Shown here: in pieces, positions 3,801 to 6,460 of the stretch
Numbering within the stretch: the first letter of the stretch is position 1
How the letters are laid out: every line of letters starts with the position of its first letter
From: Candidatus Hodarchaeota archaeon
GTDB lineage: Archaea > Asgardarchaeota > Heimdallarchaeia > Hodarchaeales > Hodarchaeaceae
Reading direction: 5' to 3'
Assembly (NCBI GenBank): GCA_016840305.1
Contig: JAEOSP010000314.1
Span: forward strand, 1-6,460
Length of the DNA: 6,460 nucleotides
Notes under the pieces: generated by a model
Seen by the model: only the letters and a program-made list of their open reading frames with translations
Database searches by the model: none
What the model was told of the DNA's origin: nothing
Program-made: the position numbers and the translations under genes

Positions 3801-6460
3801 TGTAATCGTGGAAGATGGCTCGCTTTCAATCACTCTTGATCTTCCTGATACCATAGGAGAATGGACTGTTCGAGTCGTCGTTACAACTTCCTCTGGAAAC
3901 GGTGTGTTAGAAAAATATACGTTTCAAACATTTTTACCTTTCTTTGTGGAAATGATCAAGGATCCCTATGTACTTCAAGATGATGTTTTTATCATTAAAG
4001 GAGTTGTTTACAATTATTTAGGGGAAATATTAGATATAGAGGTTTCAATTGAAACTGTAAGTGGAATTACTGTATTGGGTTATGAATCTCAAAAACTGCG
4101 TCTTCCAAGCGACTTCCTTGGGTCGATAGCCTGGGCTTGTCTAGCTGTAGACACGGGCTACCTAAATGTAACAATATCTGCTTCGACTAGGGTTAGTAAT
4201 AGAAATATATATTCAGATGCACTTCGGAAACCTGTAGAAATTGTACCTAATGGAATTGAGGTCGAATTTAAGGAGAGTAGCTTTATAAGTTCTGATCCAT
4301 CGTTCAGTTATGAACGATATCTTGATTCAGTTCAACAAATAGAGTTTTTGGAGCTCTCTTTAGGTTTAGGGTCAACGGCCATTAGTTCTTGGGAAAGATT
4401 AGTTGGTTATCCTTATGGTTGTACTGAACAAACTATCTCACGATTGATACCAGATGCTCTGGTTCTTGATTATTTAAATCAAACGGGACAATTAACAAAT
4501 GATACAAGAGATCTCCTTGAAAATATGATAACTACAGGTCTCTCTCGTCTATATAGCCAACAACATCCTGATGGTGGATGGGGTTGGTGGTCTCGGGATT
4601 CATCACGAGTTTATATGACATCATTGGTATTATTTGGGTTATCTGCAGTAAGAGATATTGGTATTTATGTTGAACCAAAAGTTATTGATTCAGCTATCAG
4701 TGCTCTCTTATCTAAACAGAATAGTATTGATGGTAGTTGGACTCCTGATTCATGGAGAAGCATAGATAAGGTAGCATTCACTACTTTTGCTCTTCGATCG
4801 CTAATCTTATGGTCAACGGAGAATGATGATGTAATAGCAGCAGCAAATGATGCTATTGATTATATTACCTCAGAATGGAATGATGATACCAAAAGATCAT
4901 CATATACTGCAGGATTGTATCTTGGTGCGGTTCACGATTCTTCATTCGGTTCCCCCTCATTTGAATCCCAAATGGTATCCTATCTCGTAAGTGAGGTTCA
5001 GCTTTCTTCGGATGGCAATTATTGGCATTATTCATCATCTTCTCCCTATTATTGGCGTGCTCTGGGAGGAGATGTTGAAATTACATCACTAGCGTTGGAA
5101 GCTTTGGTATTACACGAGCCAGCATCACATATGCCAATTATTCGAGGAGCAATTCAGTGGATACTTCAAAAACAGTCAAGATATGGCTGGGGAAACACTG
5201 CCGATACTTCAGCAGCGATAAGTAGTTTAATTACTATAAGTAAGGCAGGTTTTAGTTCTGATGAAGATGTGACAGTTACAATTAATTTAAATGGAGAAGA
5301 ATTAAAGAAATACAATTTGTCTAGATCTGATGAACCTGTAGTATTTTTAGACATGGAAGATTACATTACGACTGGAAAAAATGAAATAAGTTTCACAAAA
5401 AGTGGTGAAGGTAACGTTAGTTATTATTTCTATGGAAAACAGATTCTACGTGCTCTACCAAAAATAGAAGTAACATCAGAGATAACAGCAAGTTTGAATG
5501 CAGAATTCAGTATCCCGATAACATTGACTCCACTTTCTTCGACTGTTTTTGCTAGAAACCTTAGTGTTAATCCAGTTGAAGGCGATATAAATCCCAATCC
5601 CAACCTTCCATTCATAACTCAGCTTTTAACTCAAGAAGCAAGTGTTAGTTTCCGCTACACAGCCCCATTGCAAGTTGGAGTCTATTTCGTACCTGGGTTT
5701 GAGATTTCATATCAACTTTCTGATAGCACTCAGACTTTACTCTCCCCTGGGTTAATTAATAGACGATATGGGCCTATCCAATTGACAGTTGTTGATGAAA
5801 GCGACGAAATCTTCCCAACATTCTTTGTCCATCAGAAAACCTCCGATCTTTTCCAAGTTCGGAAAATAGTTGAGGAATCTTCTACCCCTGTCGGAATTGA
5901 GCTTACTCGTTCGTTCTCTAAAGAAAGATTCATCAAATCAGGAGAGCTAGTTTTTGTTACTCTCGAAGTTGATAACGGGAATGATACTTTGAACTTCATT
6001 ATGTTAGAAGATAACGTTCCTACTGGTTTTAAGCTTGACCCAAGCACAATTCAACATCCAACAGAAATGTATGAAGTTACTAGTACAGGAATTACTTTTT
6101 TCTTCCCTGAACTCAACCTTGGTATAACAAAAGTGAAATATGGGCTTGTTGCTTCTAATATCAGACAATCACTGGTTACTCCAGCCGAATTATCAAGTAT
6201 GTATGATGATTGGATTGTTAAAAGTGCTCCTGGTGTATTAGGTGAATCTCGGTTACCGATTGATCCTACCAGTGGAGAAATAGAAAAAGACCATACATTC
6301 CCAGAAATAGTGTCGCTTGATCTTAAAGAAGTCTCCATAGGGTTTTCACCTTATCTGAAAATAGATGTTGTTGCAAAGGATAATTGGGGTGTTGCCTCAG
6401 TTAATGTATTCATTAAGCAGAACACATGGACTAAGTTTGAATGTTTCAGTGAAGAGAGTA
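814..6460 (+). CDS. Exported alpha-2-macroglobulin / complement-like thioester protein, 3'-truncated
   Basis: Probable surface or secreted protease trap of the A2M/C3/C4/C5 superfamily; 1882 codons are read without a stop to the window edge, already at or above the usual size of bacterial A2Ms. The ATG at 814 is chosen because it directly begins a signal peptide; the frame closes upstream at TAA 757-759, and the only other nearby option is GTG at 802. Domains by residue: signal 1-27; stalk 30-89; two beta domains 90-322; MG2-like 323-425 (TIDKPIYSPKETV); MG3-like 426-530 (KPAYKVDLTL, YFGKPV); further MG domains to about 845; MG6-like from 850 (SSDKDVYEPGETAKV), interrupted by a bait-like segment 890-982 and resuming at VRDNLPENAYWKPLV (983-997); MG7-like about 1036-1125; split CUB; thioester domain 1175-1476 with GCTEQ; extra beta domain 1550-1688; MG10-like 1689-1810; start of an Ig-like domain. 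Only three Cys are present (1109, 1203, 1877). At least a dozen N-x-S/T sequons occur. The trap role is inferred from the family; the superfamily call is very secure. Confidence 0.93.
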   Translation, partial: MKNKLASLIILSVLFIGIIQVTSIRGALEQSETVLNDQLNTNSAFSEFEPEIRPIETLNTPPISSFAPSPISFNNVTPEVNMKTVDDEEQRLIIQIDLEKQNVRKGEPLKYAIQATRGFEPAAGERLVVEIIEGEYWGWYHYYYYTAVDYNQRTVSRKIITTDAKGLHEGEHTFTKNGRYSIVIRSESDSFYKSRSFNVAEIGIFWRVSREFVRGQPHSSVAYVLNTSDFSPIAGAAVSLTGEVYTYDSSYSEELLEDGPIITDEQGIAEITFTPPANLSNNYNFLVNLSVTIGDETSYVLRDLWQGGYYWTIDGYQEFSPYEFIVTIDKPIYSPKETVNARILLWENDYLKATKKPAQTSFTLKILTPSQHIIYQKDVQTNIYGVATYSFSLDSESELGMYQIVTQKDEVISTTDIRVDKYEKPAYKVDLTLDKEYVPPGKTVSGVVTATYYFGKPVTQAHIDLSIGGLTTLTGTTDENGVWKFSYVLPKSLKETDLYAISINATVTDPVNREVTASSSLQIVDSVYVYSWVNPWFPKADENITVHFGAYQYSSGHYSWWNWQPLADASVKIKLYAVLSSTSNYYIKTYNSQTDASGNGQYQFTVPLEVLPFTTRFKGVVELDTEDGREGTDTFYFTVDLSKVEASVNSETYSVGETVNLDLKLLNILTDTLLAGDVKIRIFDADYELIGEIRSEVPESGKEFSFKLSPYSPTGNYDIHIYVSKEFTYDWGSYTRYRYSDTVYFSVGSSQRFTLSLDKPKYSISDSMTITGIVEGETNAPVMVQFVKKGILTTLYVPKENSASFSITKSDISDLAPKVWIYGFVILSNGQIQEQMLFVEIDSTLIVEISSDKDVYEPGETAKVDIQVYDANHNPVSAVLAVSFIDSSVFGVEPDPETENEHFTEQDYWPSVWTVTSWKNRQSDWWFWWYDDFYDIGFGWGYYRGGLEGDVFYDAANIYAMEQTPSIKSSDESIPEAEEGKAVRDNLPENAYWKPLVIVEDGSLSITLDLPDTIGEWTVRVVVTTSSGNGVLEKYTFQTFLPFFVEMIKDPYVLQDDVFIIKGVVYNYLGEILDIEVSIETVSGITVLGYESQKLRLPSDFLGSIAWACLAVDTGYLNVTISASTRVSNRNIYSDALRKPVEIVPNGIEVEFKESSFISSDPSFSYERYLDSVQQIEFLELSLGLGSTAISSWERLVGYPYGCTEQTISRLIPDALVLDYLNQTGQLTNDTRDLLENMITTGLSRLYSQQHPDGGWGWWSRDSSRVYMTSLVLFGLSAVRDIGIYVEPKVIDSAISALLSKQNSIDGSWTPDSWRSIDKVAFTTFALRSLILWSTENDDVIAAANDAIDYITSEWNDDTKRSSYTAGLYLGAVHDSSFGSPSFESQMVSYLVSEVQLSSDGNYWHYSSSSPYYWRALGGDVEITSLALEALVLHEPASHMPIIRGAIQWILQKQSRYGWGNTADTSAAISSLITISKAGFSSDEDVTVTINLNGEELKKYNLSRSDEPVVFLDMEDYITTGKNEISFTKSGEGNVSYYFYGKQILRALPKIEVTSEITASLNAEFSIPITLTPLSSTVFARNLSVNPVEGDINPNPNLPFITQLLTQEASVSFRYTAPLQVGVYFVPGFEISYQLSDSTQTLLSPGLINRRYGPIQLTVVDESDEIFPTFFVHQKTSDLFQVRKIVEESSTPVGIELTRSFSKERFIKSGELVFVTLEVDNGNDTLNFIMLEDNVPTGFKLDPSTIQHPTEMYEVTSTGITFFFPELNLGITKVKYGLVASNIRQSLVTPAELSSMYDDWIVKSAPGVLGESRLPIDPTSGEIEKDHTFPEIVSLDLKEVSIGFSPYLKIDVVAKDNWGVASVNVFIKQNTWTKFECFSEES
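901..1080 (+). other. Low-complexity Pro/Ser/Thr/Asn stalk
   Basis: Residues 30-89 are rich in Asn, Thr, Ser, Pro and acidic residues, with few hydrophobic clusters, and lead from the signal peptide to the first beta domain. This looks like a flexible spacer, as seen in surface proteins. A sequon at Asn75 could carry a glycan. Confidence 0.55.
1081..1779 (+). other. Two N-terminal beta domains before MG2
   Basis: Residues 90-205 and 206-322 have alternating strand patterns and macroglobulin-like cues: 'VRKGEPLKYAIQA' at 103-115, 'REFVRGQPHSSVAYVL' at 210-225, and a 'DEQGIAEITFTPP' Gly turn at 264-276. The second is in the place of MG1. The first is extra compared with the metazoan layout. 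It contains an aromatic hairpin at residues 136-145. Boundaries are approximate and are judged from sequence pattern only. Confidence 0.5.
1780..2403 (+). other. MG2-MG3-like macroglobulin domain pair
   Basis: Residues 323-425 open with YEFIVTIDKPIYSPKETVNA, close to the family's 'v.tDKpiYrPGqtV.fr' MG2 entry. The MG2/MG3 junction at 416-432 (TDIRVDKYEKPAYKVDL) matches the 'f.v.eY.lP.fev.v' pattern, and MG3 contains YFGKPVTQAHIDLSI (453-467), the counterpart of 'YtyGkpV.g.v.v.i'. These blocks are strong evidence for the A2M superfamily independently of the thioester. Confidence 0.8.
3481..3759 (+). other. Bait-like insertion in the MG6-like domain
   Basis: Residues 890-982 separate the first MG6 strands (VSAVLAVSFIDSSVF, ending at 890) from their continuation (VRDNLPENAYWKPLV). 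This is where A2M family members carry the protease-cleaved bait region. The segment is poorly conserved-looking and acidic, with few basic residues (Lys919, Arg921, Arg944, Lys968, Lys981), and has a core of aromatic residues at 925-943. The bait function is inferred from position. Confidence 0.65.
4336..5241 (+). other. Thioester (alpha/alpha toroid) domain
   Basis: Residues 1175-1476 form the helical thioester-containing domain. Seen: SSWERLVGYPYGCTEQTISR at 1191-1210, HPDGGWGWW at 1251-1259, repeated helix pairs with small residues, and the closing block YGWGNTADTSAAISSL at 1457-1472, equivalent to the family's 'GFGSTQDTvvAL'. The flanking halves 1126-1172 and 1480-1548 fit the split CUB domain that holds the toroid. 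The domain would attach covalently to the target after bait cleavage. Confidence 0.92.
4417..4431 (+). other. Internal thioester motif GCTEQ
   Basis: Gly1202-Cys1203-Thr1204-Glu1205-Gln1206 is the canonical GCxEQ, preceded by YPY as in bacterial A2Ms. The Cys1203 thiol and the Gln1206 side chain would form the reactive beta-cysteinyl-gamma-glutamyl thioester. All required residues are present, so the site looks functional. Confidence 0.95.
5461..5877 (+). other. Extra beta domain between CUB and MG10-like domain
   Basis: Residues 1550-1688 are not needed for the A2M core. The first part (KIEVTSEITASL) begins a beta sandwich, and the stretch SVSFRYTAPLQVGVYFVPGF (1610-1629) followed by 'EISYQLSD' and 'GPIQLTVVDE' resembles the Ig-like domains of BatD-type and other archaeal or bacterial surface proteins that end 'G.y.lP...v.Y.d..G.....s..v.v.V'. 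That similarity is an impression, not a search result. Confidence 0.4.
5878..6243 (+). other. MG10-like domain
   Basis: Residues 1689-1810 contain 'LTRSFSKERFIKSGELVFVTLEV' split over 1697-1719, then 'MLEDNVPTGFKL' (1730-1741), the counterpart of the bacterial A2M 'viEDplPAGfe' block, and later 'VTPAELSSMYDD' (1788-1799), matching the 'PA.aE.MY.p' ending. In bacterial A2Ms this is normally the final domain. Confidence 0.75.
6244..6459 (+). other. Start of a C-terminal Ig-like domain, cut by window end
   Basis: Residues 1811-1882 continue past the usual end of the family. LKIDVVAKDNWGVASVNVFI (1849-1868) followed by an aromatic strand (TWTKFE) is typical of Ig-like domains in archaeal surface proteins, with the pattern 'v.v.a.D..GV..V.v......W'. 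More such domains or a membrane anchor may follow outside the window. The frame remains open at the last base. Confidence 0.5.

Noticed and set aside
5832..6338. Reverse-strand open frames at 5832-6047 and 6051-6338
   Set aside because: They lie opposite well-matched A2M sequence (MG10 region), show no recognisable family, and are explained by codon bias of the plus-strand gene.
1..6460. CRISPR array, tRNA, insertion sequence or attachment site
   Set aside because: No repeated spacers, cloverleaf sequence, transposase or terminal inverted repeats were seen; nearly the whole window is coding.

Overview
The window looks archaeal. It is AT-rich. It opens inside a family B DNA polymerase gene whose C-terminus ends in a PCNA-binding-like tail. 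The main gene has no clear Shine-Dalgarno sequence, but an AT-rich TATA-like box lies about 25 bases before its ATG, which fits a leaderless archaeal transcript. The large surface protein with Ig-like domains would suit an Asgard archaeon, but that lineage guess is inference and cannot be settled from this window.

Layout, all on the plus strand. Positions 1-603 hold the last 200 codons (thumb region) of a family B DNA polymerase whose 5' part is outside the window. Positions 604-813 are a spacer with a 41-codon hydrophobic reading frame (653-778, doubtful) and a candidate promoter (786-796). From 814 to the window end one uninterrupted frame of 1882 codons encodes an exported alpha-2-macroglobulin (A2M) / complement-like thioester protein, truncated at its 3' end by the window edge.

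The A2M protein is the centre of interest. In order it has: a signal peptide, a Pro/Ser/Thr/Asn-rich stalk, two N-terminal beta domains, a run of macroglobulin (MG) domains, an MG6-like domain interrupted by a strikingly aromatic and acidic bait-like segment, an MG7-like domain, a split CUB, an alpha-toroid thioester domain with the GCTEQ motif, an extra beta domain, an MG10-like domain, and the start of a further Ig-like domain. The inferred role is a secreted or cell-surface protease trap: cleavage of the bait segment would expose the thioester, which would covalently capture the attacker or a nearby surface. It differs from typical bacterial A2Ms in lacking a lipobox cysteine, in having extra domains at both ends, and in the bait composition.

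The polymerase and the A2M gene share a direction but have no obvious functional link. The spacer with its own promoter suggests they are transcribed separately.
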